The notes below the pieces were generated by a model. That model was not told the DNA's origin, did no database searches, and saw only the letters and a program-made list of their open reading frames with translations. Below, piece after piece: positions 54,188 to 63,476 of a DNA stretch of 64,000 nucleotides (its first letter is position 1; each line of letters starts with the position of its first letter). A program made the translations under genes and the position numbers. The stretch comes from Flavobacterium sp. (lineage in GTDB: Bacteria > Bacteroidota > Bacteroidia > Flavobacteriales > Flavobacteriaceae): NCBI RefSeq assembly GCF_027531905.1, contig NZ_JAPZSU010000012.1:1-64000 (forward strand), read 5' to 3'.

Positions 54188-56827
54188 ATGATAAAAAAAC
54201 TACTTTTTTCTCCGTCTTTTCGGAGTGTTTACTTTTTTTTAGGCTTATTTTTCTTTTTTCTATCGTCTACTAATGCTAGAGCACAATGTGCAGGTAGTGA
54301 TAATGCTGTAGAAATTTGTAACATAACCGATCCCAGTAGTGCCTCGATTAATCTTTTCAGTTTACTTGGCGGTAGTCCTACAGCTGGTGGTGTTTGGAAG
54401 GATGTTGATAAATCAGGTGGCTTTGATAAAACTACAGGGGTTTTAAACGCACAACAAATAAAGAAAAGTGGTATTTATCATTTTACCTATACCGTAACGA
54501 ATGTTACAGGTTGCGTAGATAACACAGCAGAGCTAACGGTAACAATTGGGGGTTATGCCGGAGTCCCTGCCCCAAATTCTTCAATTTGCAATACAGAACT
54601 TGCTTTTAATTTATTTCAAGTATTTGATGGTAATTTTTTATCGCCTCAAACCGGGGGTATTTGGAAAGGGAATACAACTAATTTAGGATTGAATGATAAT
54701 TTATTGGATGCTTCGGTATTAAACCCAGGGAGTACTTATTCATATACTTATACAGTTCCAACTGTTGGTAATTGTCCAGTGCCGCCTCCAGTGACAGTTT
54801 TTGTAACCATATATCGTTCACCAATTTCTGGAGTACCTACAAATATCAGTTTATGTTCGAATGAATTAAGTACCAATACCAATTTTAATTTAAACAATCT
54901 ATTAGTTGGTGAAGATAGTGATGGTACTTGGACAGAATTTGGAACCTCAGAGATAAGTGATGATGAGGATAATCAAGTGAATTTACTAGCTATTTATAAC
55001 AAGTTTGGCCCTGGAGTTTATCGTTTTGCTTATACGGTGTTATCTAAAAGTAATGTTTGCGCTGATCAGAAATCAGAAGTAGAAATTACAATTGAAAAGC
55101 AACGTGATTATACTGGTGCTACTTTGCTTGTGAATTCAGATATATGTGAAAATGAAATTACTACAGCTACTTATACTGCAACTTTATCACAAGGAAATAA
55201 TCTAATTCCGGATGGTAATTATGAGATTACCTATAGTGTTTCGGGTAATCTGCCTATAAAAACCATACAACCTTTTGTTGGGGGAAAATTAGTCTTTCCA
55301 ATTGAACGTACTAATTTTCAAAATGTTAATGACTACACTGTTAAAATTGAAGAGATTAAGCAAGTGACAAGCACAAACATTTGTAAGGCTAATATTGGTA
55401 CGGTTGAAGATATTTTGCATGTTTATGCGATACCAAATATAAATAGTGCTACTCTCAAAATTGATCCTATCTGCCAAGGCGAGAATGCCACAGTAGTACT
55501 CTCTGGGATTTCTAATCTTACCAACGGTACTTATACAATTTTATATAATTTAAGTGGTTTGAATGGAGCAGCTGCTATTTCAGCCGACATCAATGTAGTA
55601 GGTGGGATTTCAAGTTTTGTTATTCCTTCTAACTTGATTCCAGTTGCTGGCACTACCACTATCACTATTACTAAAATTTTGAATAAAATTTCTAATTGTG
55701 CCAATAGTACAACCATAAAAAAAGAATTTATTGTAAATGCTTTACCAATACTGACTAATTTGATTATGACGGTAAATGATGTTTGTCAAGGTTCGCCCAC
55801 AAGTGTAAAACTAACGGGATTAGAAAACTTGTCAGCAACTACCATTAGCTATACCATATCAGGAGCTAATACAGTTGCAACAAAAACGATTTCAATAAAC
55901 GTGATAGCTGGTGCTGTAAGTTTTACTATTCCCTCCTCCGAAATACCAAATATAGGAACAACAACCATAACCATTGCTAATGTTACAAACGCTTCGACTG
56001 GTTGTTCAATTGTAGCGTCATTTTCTAAGACGTTTAGCATCAATTCAATTCCATCTGTACCAATAGCGCCAAATAATCAGCCTTTTTGTGCTAATGATAA
56101 TGCAACCTTGGGGAATTTAATTCCAAAAGGAAATCAATACATATGGTATGATTCTCCTAGCGGCACACAACCCTTAGCTGCAAACACAAAATTGATTACG
56201 GGGAAGTACTATGTAAGAGAAAGAAATGTTTCCGGTTGTGAGTCCAATGCAGCATTGGTCAATGTAATCATTACTAATGTCCCAATTCCAGTTTTAGCTG
56301 CTAATGGCCAAAATTTTTGTGGCGTAGATCAACCAACTATTTTGAGTTTATCTAATAAGACAAGTTTTACAGGAACCATTCAATGGTATGATGCATTAAA
56401 TAATGGAAATGTATTAGAGAATTCTAAATTACTTGCGGAAGGTGCTACTTATTATGGTTTTGATTTTGATAGTGCTACAAATTGTACTTCAAGCCCATTG
56501 ATCGTAACGGTTTCACTAAAAGATTGTACCGCAACACCGGATAATTTCTTTATCCCAGATGGGTTTTCCCCCAACGGAGACGGAATAAATGACTTCTTTC
56601 AAATTCAAAATATTGAATTTGTGTATCCTAATTATACGATAGAAATTTTTAATCGCTATGGCAATGTAGTATTCAAAGGAGATGTAAATAAACCTGCTTG
56701 GGACGGAAAAAATGAAAATTCCAATTTTATAAGTGGCGAATCCGCAACCGGAGTTTATTTTTATAGTATTCATTATAATAAAGACAATTTGCCTCCTAAA
56801 CAAGGACAACTTTATTTAAATCGATAA
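54188..56827 (+). CDS. T9SS type B sorting-domain surface protein (CHU_C)
   Basis: From the ATG at 54188 the precursor has 879 residues. A signal peptide (about 1-33, ending ARA) is followed by cysteine-bearing beta-sandwich repeats (for example about 330-460, 460-560), and a C-terminal CHU_C domain. The C-terminus (FIPDGFSPNGDGINDFFQI, then YTIEIFNRYGNVVFKG, WDG, TGVYFYSIHY) is the type B sorting signal that T9SS recognises, with SprF-like partners. The protein is likely exported and attached to the cell surface. Gliding adhesin SprB shares this C-terminal type. Confidence 0.9.
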   Translation: MIKKLLFSPSFRSVYFFLGLFFFFLSSTNARAQCAGSDNAVEICNITDPSSASINLFSLLGGSPTAGGVWKDVDKSGGFDKTTGVLNAQQIKKSGIYHFTYTVTNVTGCVDNTAELTVTIGGYAGVPAPNSSICNTELAFNLFQVFDGNFLSPQTGGIWKGNTTNLGLNDNLLDASVLNPGSTYSYTYTVPTVGNCPVPPPVTVFVTIYRSPISGVPTNISLCSNELSTNTNFNLNNLLVGEDSDGTWTEFGTSEISDDEDNQVNLLAIYNKFGPGVYRFAYTVLSKSNVCADQKSEVEITIEKQRDYTGATLLVNSDICENEITTATYTATLSQGNNLIPDGNYEITYSVSGNLPIKTIQPFVGGKLVFPIERTNFQNVNDYTVKIEEIKQVTSTNICKANIGTVEDILHVYAIPNINSATLKIDPICQGENATVVLSGISNLTNGTYTILYNLSGLNGAAAISADINVVGGISSFVIPSNLIPVAGTTTITITKILNKISNCANSTTIKKEFIVNALPILTNLIMTVNDVCQGSPTSVKLTGLENLSATTISYTISGANTVATKTISINVIAGAVSFTIPSSEIPNIGTTTITIANVTNASTGCSIVASFSKTFSINSIPSVPIAPNNQPFCANDNATLGNLIPKGNQYIWYDSPSGTQPLAANTKLITGKYYVRERNVSGCESNAALVNVIITNVPIPVLAANGQNFCGVDQPTILSLSNKTSFTGTIQWYDALNNGNVLENSKLLAEGATYYGFDFDSATNCTSSPLIVTVSLKDCTATPDNFFIPDGFSPNGDGINDFFQIQNIEFVYPNYTIEIFNRYGNVVFKGDVNKPAWDGKNENSNFISGESATGVYFYSIHYNKDNLPPKQGQLYLNR

Positions 56828-56855
56828 TTTATACTTTACCATTAAACCAAATTCA

Positions 56856-57791
56856 ATGAAAAAAATAATACGTTTTGTGTTTTTTTTATTTTTTATAACA
56901 AAAGCCTCTGCGCAGCAAGATCCCCATTTTACTCAATATATGACTAATATGAGCGTGATTAATCCAGCTTATACAACAGGAAATGCTTCTGTACTCAATT
57001 TAGGAAGTTTGTACCGCTATCAATGGTCAGGAATTAAAGGAGCCCCAAGAACGATAACTTTATTTGCACATATGCCTTTCTACGAAAAACTAGAAGGTGG
57101 ATTTTCTTTGATTTCAGATGATATAGGAGATGGTGCTAAGAAGGAAACTAATTTTTTTGCTGATTTTGCATATAATTTTCAACTAAATGAGAGGCAACGC
57201 ATAGCGTTTGGCGTTAAAGCGGGAGTCAGCGCTATTACTACAAATTTTAATGGATTCCGATTAAATAGTGGTAATAGCACTACTGATAATGCATTTGCTG
57301 AAAATATAAATGAAACGGTTCCTAATATTGGAGTTGGTGCTTATTTTTTTGGGGATAAATATTATGTTGGGCTCTCGATTCCCAACTTGCTTTCTGCGGA
57401 ACATATCAAGTTTAGACCCACTATAAATTCCTTTGGCCCACAAGAAATCCATACTTTTTTTACGGGAGGATATGTACTTGATATTAATGAAGCATTTAAA
57501 CTTAAGCCTGCTTTTATGACTGTTTTTGTAAAAGGAGCCCCAGTATCTGTAGATTTAACAGCAAATGTTTTGTACAACGAAAAGTTTGAATTAGGAGCGG
57601 CCTACCGCTTTAATGATTCGGTTAGTCTTTTGATGAATGTTAATGTAACGCCTAGCCTTAGAATTGGTTATTCTTATGATTACACTACTTCTAATCTGAG
57701 TCAATTTAATTCGGGTTCACACGAAATTGTACTCTTGTATACTCTCAATTTATTAGGTAAAGGTTACGACAAATCACCAAGATTCTTTTAA
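56856..57791 (+). CDS. PorP/SprF family T9SS outer-membrane protein
   Basis: The 311-residue barrel protein has a signal peptide (cut near SAQQ) and the PorP/SprF opening QDPHFTQYMTNMSVINPAYT. SprF-type proteins are needed for export or surface attachment of the adjacent type B cargo. It lies 28 bases after the CHU_C gene and 11 before the OmpA gene, so the three form an operon. A dedicated partner for the cargo at 54188 is the natural inference. Confidence 0.92.
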   Translation: MKKIIRFVFFLFFITKASAQQDPHFTQYMTNMSVINPAYTTGNASVLNLGSLYRYQWSGIKGAPRTITLFAHMPFYEKLEGGFSLISDDIGDGAKKETNFFADFAYNFQLNERQRIAFGVKAGVSAITTNFNGFRLNSGNSTTDNAFAENINETVPNIGVGAYFFGDKYYVGLSIPNLLSAEHIKFRPTINSFGPQEIHTFFTGGYVLDINEAFKLKPAFMTVFVKGAPVSVDLTANVLYNEKFELGAAYRFNDSVSLLMNVNVTPSLRIGYSYDYTTSNLSQFNSGSHEIVLLYTLNLLGKGYDKSPRFF

Positions 57792-57802
57792 ATACTACAA
57801 AC

Positions 57803-59989
57803 ATGAAAAATATCTATATAATTCTAATCGTGTTAGTATACCAATTTGCGATTGGTCAACAACAAGAATTACAACGCGCTAACGTTTTGTTTAATAAAAC
57901 CTATTACAGTGCCGCAATTCCTTTATTTGAAGAAATAAACAAAAAAAGACCAACGAATGAAGTGATTCAGAAATTGGGAGATTGTTATTATTATACGAAT
58001 CAGTATGATAAAGCACAAAGACAATATGCTCTTTTATCGAAAAAGAATGCTTTAACGGAAGAGTTTTATTTTAGACATGCACAAACATTAAAAGCTATTG
58101 GAAAATACGATGATGCCATTACTTTATTACGCCAATATTATACCGATGCCAATGATGCTACTGCCATTGAAAAATTAGAAGAAGGTATTAAACAGCTAAA
58201 AAACATAACCGCAATAGGCGACAGATTTGTAATTCAGAATTTGGCGCTAAATACCATGAATTCTGAGTTCGGTGGTGTGGTTTGGAACGATAATTTAGTA
58301 TTTGCTGCGGTTAAATTAAAACCAAACCTTTTTGACAAAACTTATAAATGGAATAATGAATCCTATCTAAATTTGGTGAGCATTCCATTGGCTGACGTCA
58401 ATTCAAAAGACACTTTAGTGAATTATTTTTCAAAAGATTTAAAATCAGCCTTGCATGAATCGAATGCTGTATTTACGAATGATGGTAAAACAATGTATTT
58501 TACTAGAAACAATTCAAAAAACGGAAAGAGAGTTAAAAACAGTGCTAAGGTTTCGAATATTCAAATTTTTAGGGCTGATTTTGTAAATAATAAATGGACC
58601 AATATTCAATCTTTACCGTTCAATAGTCCTGAGTATTCCGTAGAGCATCCAGCGCTGAGTCCAGATAATAAAACCTTGTATTTTGCTTCAGATATGCCAG
58701 GGACTTTGGGATCCTTAGACATTTTTAGCGTGACTATTGAAGGCACAAGTTATGGAAAACCAGTGAATCTTGGGAAACAAATAAACACTGTTAAGAGAGA
58801 ACAATTTCCATTTGTTTCCAATGACAATAAATTATATTTTTCTTCGAATGGACATGAAGGATATGGTGGTTTAGATATTTTTGTTTCTGATTTAGGCGCT
58901 ACTTTATTAAAAGCTTCGAACGTTGGGCTACCAGTCAATTCTGGTTATGACGATTTTGCTTTTTACATTAATTCAGATTCAAAAGAAGGCTTTTTTAGTT
59001 CGGATAGACCCGGCGGAAAAGGAAAAGATGATATATACGCTTTAAAAGAAACCAAAGAGTTACTGATTGAGAATTGCAAACAGTATATTGCAGGAACGAT
59101 CACTGATACAGATTCACATCTCGCACTCGATAAGGCACTCGTAGTGCTAAAAAATGGGAGCAACCATGAATTGGAAAGAGTGATTACCTCGATAGATGGA
59201 AAGTTCCATTTTGCAATTGAATGTGAATCTAAGTATTCAATAAGCGTTACCAAAGAAAACTATACTGAAAACTCTAGAAATTTATCAAGCACTGCGGAAA
59301 GAAATATGAGCAATGATGGATCTATGACTATTCGTTCTTTGGAAGCAATCAAAAAAGAGCAACAATTTATTCTTGACCAAAAAAAGGCGAATGATTTATT
59401 AATCGCCCAACAATTGAAAGCGGCTGAACTAGTTGCCTTGGCAAAAAAGAAAAAAGAAGAGGCTATAGCACTCGAAAATAAAAAGAAGGAAGATTTGGCA
59501 GCCCTTTCTCAACTGAAAAAGGACAAAGAATTAGCTGATAAAAAAGCTGCTGAACTTGCAATTGCTAAGAAAAAAGAAAAAATGGCCACTATTATTGCAG
59601 CAGAAAAAGATGTGGTAAAAGAAAAAGATAGATTAATGATCAAAACTGATCCAATATATTTTGATTATACTATGTGGTATATACGAAAAGAATCAAAAAA
59701 AATATTGAATCGTGTGGTTGAATTAATGAAGAAATATCCAGAAATGGTAGTAGAGATTGGTTCGCATACTGATAATCGTGGGAACCAGATATTTAATGCT
59801 GAGCTTTCTCAAAAAAGAGCTGATGCTACCAAAGCGTACATAATAGAACAAGGAATTTCTAAAAATAGAATTACGGCAAAAGGCTATGGTGAATCGGTTC
59901 CTATAGTGAAATGCATCCCTGAAGATTCATGTGATGAGGAACAACATGAACTGAATCGAAGAAGTGAATTTGTGATTAAAAACTTATGA
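57803..59989 (+). CDS. OmpA-domain protein with TPR and PD40 repeats
   Basis: The 728-residue exported protein has a signal peptide (1-18), N-terminal TPR units (about 25-130), WD40-like PD40 beta-propeller repeats (about 200-420, e.g. PALSPDNKTLYFASD and LYFSSNGHEGYGGLDIF), a carboxypeptidase-regulatory-like segment (about 425-500), a coiled coil of Lys/Glu/Ala (about 510-605) and a C-terminal OmpA domain (about 615-728; GSHTDNRGN, ending in NRRSEFVIK). OmpA domains bind peptidoglycan. PorE/SprE-type relatives anchor T9SS to the wall. It forms an operon with the two preceding genes. Confidence 0.9.
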   Translation: MKNIYIILIVLVYQFAIGQQQELQRANVLFNKTYYSAAIPLFEEINKKRPTNEVIQKLGDCYYYTNQYDKAQRQYALLSKKNALTEEFYFRHAQTLKAIGKYDDAITLLRQYYTDANDATAIEKLEEGIKQLKNITAIGDRFVIQNLALNTMNSEFGGVVWNDNLVFAAVKLKPNLFDKTYKWNNESYLNLVSIPLADVNSKDTLVNYFSKDLKSALHESNAVFTNDGKTMYFTRNNSKNGKRVKNSAKVSNIQIFRADFVNNKWTNIQSLPFNSPEYSVEHPALSPDNKTLYFASDMPGTLGSLDIFSVTIEGTSYGKPVNLGKQINTVKREQFPFVSNDNKLYFSSNGHEGYGGLDIFVSDLGATLLKASNVGLPVNSGYDDFAFYINSDSKEGFFSSDRPGGKGKDDIYALKETKELLIENCKQYIAGTITDTDSHLALDKALVVLKNGSNHELERVITSIDGKFHFAIECESKYSISVTKENYTENSRNLSSTAERNMSNDGSMTIRSLEAIKKEQQFILDQKKANDLLIAQQLKAAELVALAKKKKEEAIALENKKKEDLAALSQLKKDKELADKKAAELAIAKKKEKMATIIAAEKDVVKEKDRLMIKTDPIYFDYTMWYIRKESKKILNRVVELMKKYPEMVVEIGSHTDNRGNQIFNAELSQKRADATKAYIIEQGISKNRITAKGYGESVPIVKCIPEDSCDEEQHELNRRSEFVIKNL

Positions 59990-60074
59990 TAAATGTTTAG
60001 CTTCCAATTCGTTTGTAATGAATTTGGATTTTGTCTTTATATCTTTATAAGTTGCTGCAAAATTTTGAGGCTGT

Positions 60075-60719
60075 TTAGATGAAAACAATTCTGTTTTTTA
60101 TAGCATAAAGGACTAATCCAATTCTAGTTTTAATTTCTAATTTTTCAAATAGGGATTCTCTGTAGCCATCGATTGTCTTTGGGCTAAGGCACATTTCGTT
60201 AGCAATTTCCTTGTATGTTTTTTCGCTACATGCTAATTTAATAAAAATGAGTTCTTTTTCTTTTAAGGTGATTTTTTTACTGTCACTATCAATTTTATTA
60301 ATCAAAATAGAGGAAACCAACTCTGTAAAATAATAGCCCTTTTCGATTACCGCAATAATTGCTTCTTGAAAGATTTTTGGACTGGTATCCTTTAGTAAAT
60401 ATCCTTTGGCTCCATTGGTTATCATTTTTATGATGGTTTCATCGTCATTTTTTACTGAGAGCGCTATAACGTTCAGGTTGGGCTGGTTTTCCTTTATCCA
60501 TTTAATGGTGCTTAACCCATCTAAAATAGGCATATTCACATCCAAAAGGACCAAATCGACAATGGTATCGGGGTTTTCCTGAAGATGATGGATAAATTCT
60601 TTACCATTCTCAAAGCTGTTTACCACTTCAAAATCATCAAAACTATTGATTAAGAGTTTTAAAGATTGAGAAAAGAGGAGATGATCATCTACTATGATTA
60701 TTTTATTGGTAGTCTTCAT
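60075..60719 (-). CDS. LuxR/NarL-type response regulator
   Basis: The 214-residue regulator has a receiver domain (1-125) with VDDH (10-13), phosphoacceptor Asp60 (LLDVNMPILDG) and LLKDTSP with the conserved Lys. The C-terminal HTH has KTYKEIANEMCLSPKTIDGY. Its start overlaps the kinase stop by 17 bases, the usual cognate pairing. It should control transcription in response to the preceding kinase; a target nearby may be the divergent DUF2589 genes, but this is inferred. Confidence 0.9.
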   Translation of the reverse strand: MKTTNKIIIVDDHLLFSQSLKLLINSFDDFEVVNSFENGKEFIHHLQENPDTIVDLVLLDVNMPILDGLSTIKWIKENQPNLNVIALSVKNDDETIIKMITNGAKGYLLKDTSPKIFQEAIIAVIEKGYYFTELVSSILINKIDSDSKKITLKEKELIFIKLACSEKTYKEIANEMCLSPKTIDGYRESLFEKLEIKTRIGLVLYAIKNRIVFI

Positions 60720-61497
60720 GATTTGGGGATAAAGGATATATTAACTTAATTGAGGTGCCCTTATTGTTGGAATTTATATCTATTGATGCGCCAATAAGCT
60801 GGGCTCTTAGTTTCATATTGTTCAATCCAGAACCGGTATATAATTCATTGGTATTGTATCCAATTCCGAAATCTGTTAAGGTTAACAGGAAATAATCTTT
60901 TGAAGTTTGAATGGTGATTTCAAAAGTTTCACTGTGCGAATGTTTTAAACTGTTGTGAATGGCTTCTTGAAAAATCCGGTAAATAAATAATTCGTGCTCG
61001 AAATCTATCGGTGGTGAAAGACCATCCCAGTTCAAGATGCACTTGATTTTTTTTAACTTTTTAATTTTATCTAAGTCTAATTGAATCGCCTCAATAAAAT
61101 TGTATTGTAAGGTATTTTCTTTGTTTATTATTGTTGATAAAATTCTAATTTCATCTAATGCGTTGGCGATAAGGTCTTTTAAGTCAATAAGATCTTTGGG
61201 TTTGACAATCTTTTTTTCATTATGTAGAAATAAGTTGAGTTGCATTATGGCCACAGATAAAATTTGACCAATATTGTCATGAAGTTCTTTGCTAATTTCG
61301 GATAAGGTTTGATCTTTGATTTCTATCCTTGTTTTTACTAGTTCGGATTGAAAGTAATGTTCGGACTTCATTTGTTCAATCAAAAAAGAATTCTTTTTCT
61401 TTGAAAAATAGAAGAACAAAGTCAGTAGTATTACAATTAAAGTAAAGAATACTATACTTAGTGAAATAATTAATAGTTGTATCTCTTTTCGCTCCAT
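60703..61497 (-). CDS. Sensor histidine kinase (HisKA_3 type)
   Basis: The 264-residue kinase has one transmembrane helix (about 8-32), then a dimerisation domain with phosphoacceptor His73 in KELHDNIGQIL, and an ATPase domain (about 160-260) with DFGIGYN and GSGLNNMKLR. NarL-type regulators commonly pair with this kind. It has no obvious sensor domain, so the overlapping membrane protein upstream (61470-62117) may provide the signal input. Confidence 0.9.
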   Translation of the reverse strand: MERKEIQLLIISLSIVFFTLIVILLTLFFYFSKKKNSFLIEQMKSEHYFQSELVKTRIEIKDQTLSEISKELHDNIGQILSVAIMQLNLFLHNEKKIVKPKDLIDLKDLIANALDEIRILSTIINKENTLQYNFIEAIQLDLDKIKKLKKIKCILNWDGLSPPIDFEHELFIYRIFQEAIHNSLKHSHSETFEITIQTSKDYFLLTLTDFGIGYNTNELYTGSGLNNMKLRAQLIGASIDINSNNKGTSIKLIYPLSPNHEDYQ

Positions 61498-62117
61498 AAA
61501 AATCCAATGATAAAACAGCTGTTCATTAATAGATTCAATATAAAAAGCACTAGGCTAAATATTGATTCATCATTTTTTATTAAAAACCATTTTATGGCCA
61601 GCATAAAAGGTAGGAAAGGGACGTGAAAAAGTAAAATTCCAAGGATAAACCAAAAGTAAATGGATTTCTTGAAATTAAGTATTTTTTCGGAATTAAATAT
61701 TTCTACGAAGTAACAACACGATAAAAGCAAAACAAAAATGACTCCAAGAGCAAAACTATTGGTGAACACCGTATCGTTTTGGTACTGAAAATAGTAAAGG
61801 TTAAAAAAGTAGAAAAAATAAAAGGTGATTAAGAAGCTAATAGCAATCCTTTTGCATGCTAATTTTTGTAAGAGCGCATACAATAATAGGATGTAGGCGC
61901 TAAAACTAGCGAGCATATAGAAATTATAAACTGGAAAATTGATTAATCCAGTCCATGAAGTAAAATACTTGCCTATAAATTCTGTTAAAAACGAGAATAC
62001 AATGATATACAATACAAATTTAGCTTTATTATTAGGCAATTTATGATAGAATCGAAATCCTACTAAACTTGATAATAAAGCTAAATAAATAATACAAAAT
62101 CTTAAATCTTCAAACAT
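61470..62117 (-). CDS. Multi-pass membrane protein linked to a sensor kinase
   Basis: The 215-residue protein has six to seven hydrophobic helices and little else. It overlaps the kinase gene by 28 bases, and the upstream 142-residue protein gene lies 3 bases before it, so the four genes form one operon. It resembles 7TM-type sensory modules in topology only; no ligand-binding residues are apparent. It may sense membrane state and signal through the kinase, which has only one helix. Confidence 0.6.
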   Translation of the reverse strand: MFEDLRFCIIYLALLSSLVGFRFYHKLPNNKAKFVLYIIVFSFLTEFIGKYFTSWTGLINFPVYNFYMLASFSAYILLLYALLQKLACKRIAISFLITFYFFYFFNLYYFQYQNDTVFTNSFALGVIFVLLLSCCYFVEIFNSEKILNFKKSIYFWFILGILLFHVPFLPFMLAIKWFLIKNDESIFSLVLFILNLLMNSCFIIGFLWSEKRYNY

Positions 62118-62120
62118 TTA

Positions 62121-62549
62121 TTAGATATAAGTGATTGGAGGAGGGTTACCAATGGAGCCATAGTTTAATGGCGCAATATTCAAGGAATCATCATTTTCTG
62201 CAGATTTTTCCATTTTGATGTTCTCAGTTGTTTTTTTAATTTTCTTTTTCCCAGTTGGTGCTAAAAATATAGTGGTCAATCCTGCTTTTTCAGCATAAGC
62301 TTTGTCTTCAGGATAAGCGCCAAAATGAAAACGTATTCCGTCGATTTCGCCTTTTTGCTTTTTTGCTTCAGCTTTTATATAGGCAATATAGTTTTCTAAT
62401 TCCACAATAGAAAACCAAATAGCATTGGCATCTTCTTTTTTTATCGCTTCTTTAATCAAAGGATATCTGGTCTTGTTATAATTTTCATTTAGCAATTTAG
62501 CAAATTCCTTGGTAATAAGTTGTTTTGGTTTTCCTTGTTTTTGTTCCAT
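62121..62549 (-). CDS. Small cytosolic protein of unknown function
   Basis: The 142-residue protein has no signal peptide. The central part (about 25-95) has AIWFSIVELENYIAYI, GIRFHFGAYP and AGLTTIFLAPTGKKK, a pattern I have seen in many uncharacterised Bacteroidota proteins. The C-terminus is flexible and ends PPPITYI. It is first in an operon with a membrane protein, histidine kinase and response regulator, and its promoter (62594-62624) is divergent from DUF2589. Confidence 0.6.
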   Translation of the reverse strand: MEQKQGKPKQLITKEFAKLLNENYNKTRYPLIKEAIKKEDANAIWFSIVELENYIAYIKAEAKKQKGEIDGIRFHFGAYPEDKAYAEKAGLTTIFLAPTGKKKIKKTTENIKMEKSAENDDSLNIAPLNYGSIGNPPPITYI

Positions 62550-62593
62550 AATGTTTTTTAGTTAAGGTTAATTTATAGTAAAAGGTAACAGGA

Positions 62594-62624
62594 CAAAACT
62601 ATTTTAATTCTTGAGATAGGACAA
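62594..62624 (-). promoter_or_regulatory. Promoter of the sensor operon
   Basis: On the minus strand TTG (62622-62624), 20 bases, TAGTTTTG (62594-62601). The transcript should start near 62587, 38 bases before the start codon. It lies in the 253-base divergent region shared with DUF2589. Confidence 0.75.
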
Positions 62625-62802
62625 GGGGAAATTCCCCCTTTTTTTTAGGGTAAATTCAAAACGAAAAATAGGGTGTGTATGCTCTTTTGTGCAAACTTGT
62701 TATGACTCAACTTTGTATCAATCCATTTGGTGCACAAAATGGAGAGGTGGAATCTGAAAAACCTTAGTAAGAGAGTAAGAGTTAAATTTTAAAATAATAA
62801 GT

Positions 62803-63405
62803 ATGTCAAATTTAATCGCAGAATTAAATAGTTTAGATTTTAGTGTTTACATTGGTGGACCTTTGCAAGCAGCTGTTCAAGCGCAAAACGCAGCCTCTAT
62901 GGCACAAGTTAATTTTATTCAATCTATTGGATTTGAAGAGGGTGCTTCTCCTACTGATCCAAAAAAATTGCGTTATGTAGATTTCAATTACAAAAAATCA
63001 GTACCTAATCCAAATTATGATCCTGATCCTACAAAAGCAAACGATCCAGGAAATACAAAATTTGATGATAAAGAGGTAGAAATTAAAGTTCCGTTTTTGA
63101 CGATGTTGTCTATTCCAAGTATCAGAATTGAGGAGATGACCATTGATTTCAATGCCAAACTTACTTCTACTGAGACCAAAAGTGTTTCTAGTGAGTTTGC
63201 TGCAAGTGCTGAACTGGGTATTAACTACAAAATTGTCAATTTCAAAGCTTCTGCTTCATATAAGAGAACTTCGGTTACTGGTTCCAATGTAGAGAAAACC
63301 TATAACCTTGGGGTTCACGTTCGCGCTGTAAATGATGAAATTCCAGCTGGGTTGGATCGAATCTTAACTATGCTAGAAGATAGCATTACGAGTGTAAACG
63401 AGTAA
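62803..63405 (+). CDS. DUF2589 domain protein
   Basis: The 200-residue protein is of the DUF2589 family. The N-terminus (IGGPLQAAVQAQNAASMAQV) is helical; the core (about 90-175) has VPFLTMLSIPSIRIEEMTI and a run of beta strands with SASYKRTSVTGSNVEKTYN. No signal peptide is seen. The function of the family is unknown. The next gene contains a similar SIP-x-x-RI-motif, and the two lie on the plus strand divergent from the sensor operon. Confidence 0.87.
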   Translation: MSNLIAELNSLDFSVYIGGPLQAAVQAQNAASMAQVNFIQSIGFEEGASPTDPKKLRYVDFNYKKSVPNPNYDPDPTKANDPGNTKFDDKEVEIKVPFLTMLSIPSIRIEEMTIDFNAKLTSTETKSVSSEFAASAELGINYKIVNFKASASYKRTSVTGSNVEKTYNLGVHVRAVNDEIPAGLDRILTMLEDSITSVNE

Positions 63406-63476
63406 TAATGTTAAAATAGATTGGCTTTCTATTGATAAGTGATAGAAGCCAATCTATTTAAAAAAAATCAAAAACT

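Noticed and set aside
62623..62646. AAGGGG/CCCCTT hairpin with T-run in the divergent region
   Set aside because: It looks like a plus-strand terminator, but no plus-strand gene ends upstream; it overlaps the -33 element of the sensor promoter. It may be regulatory, but there is too little to call.
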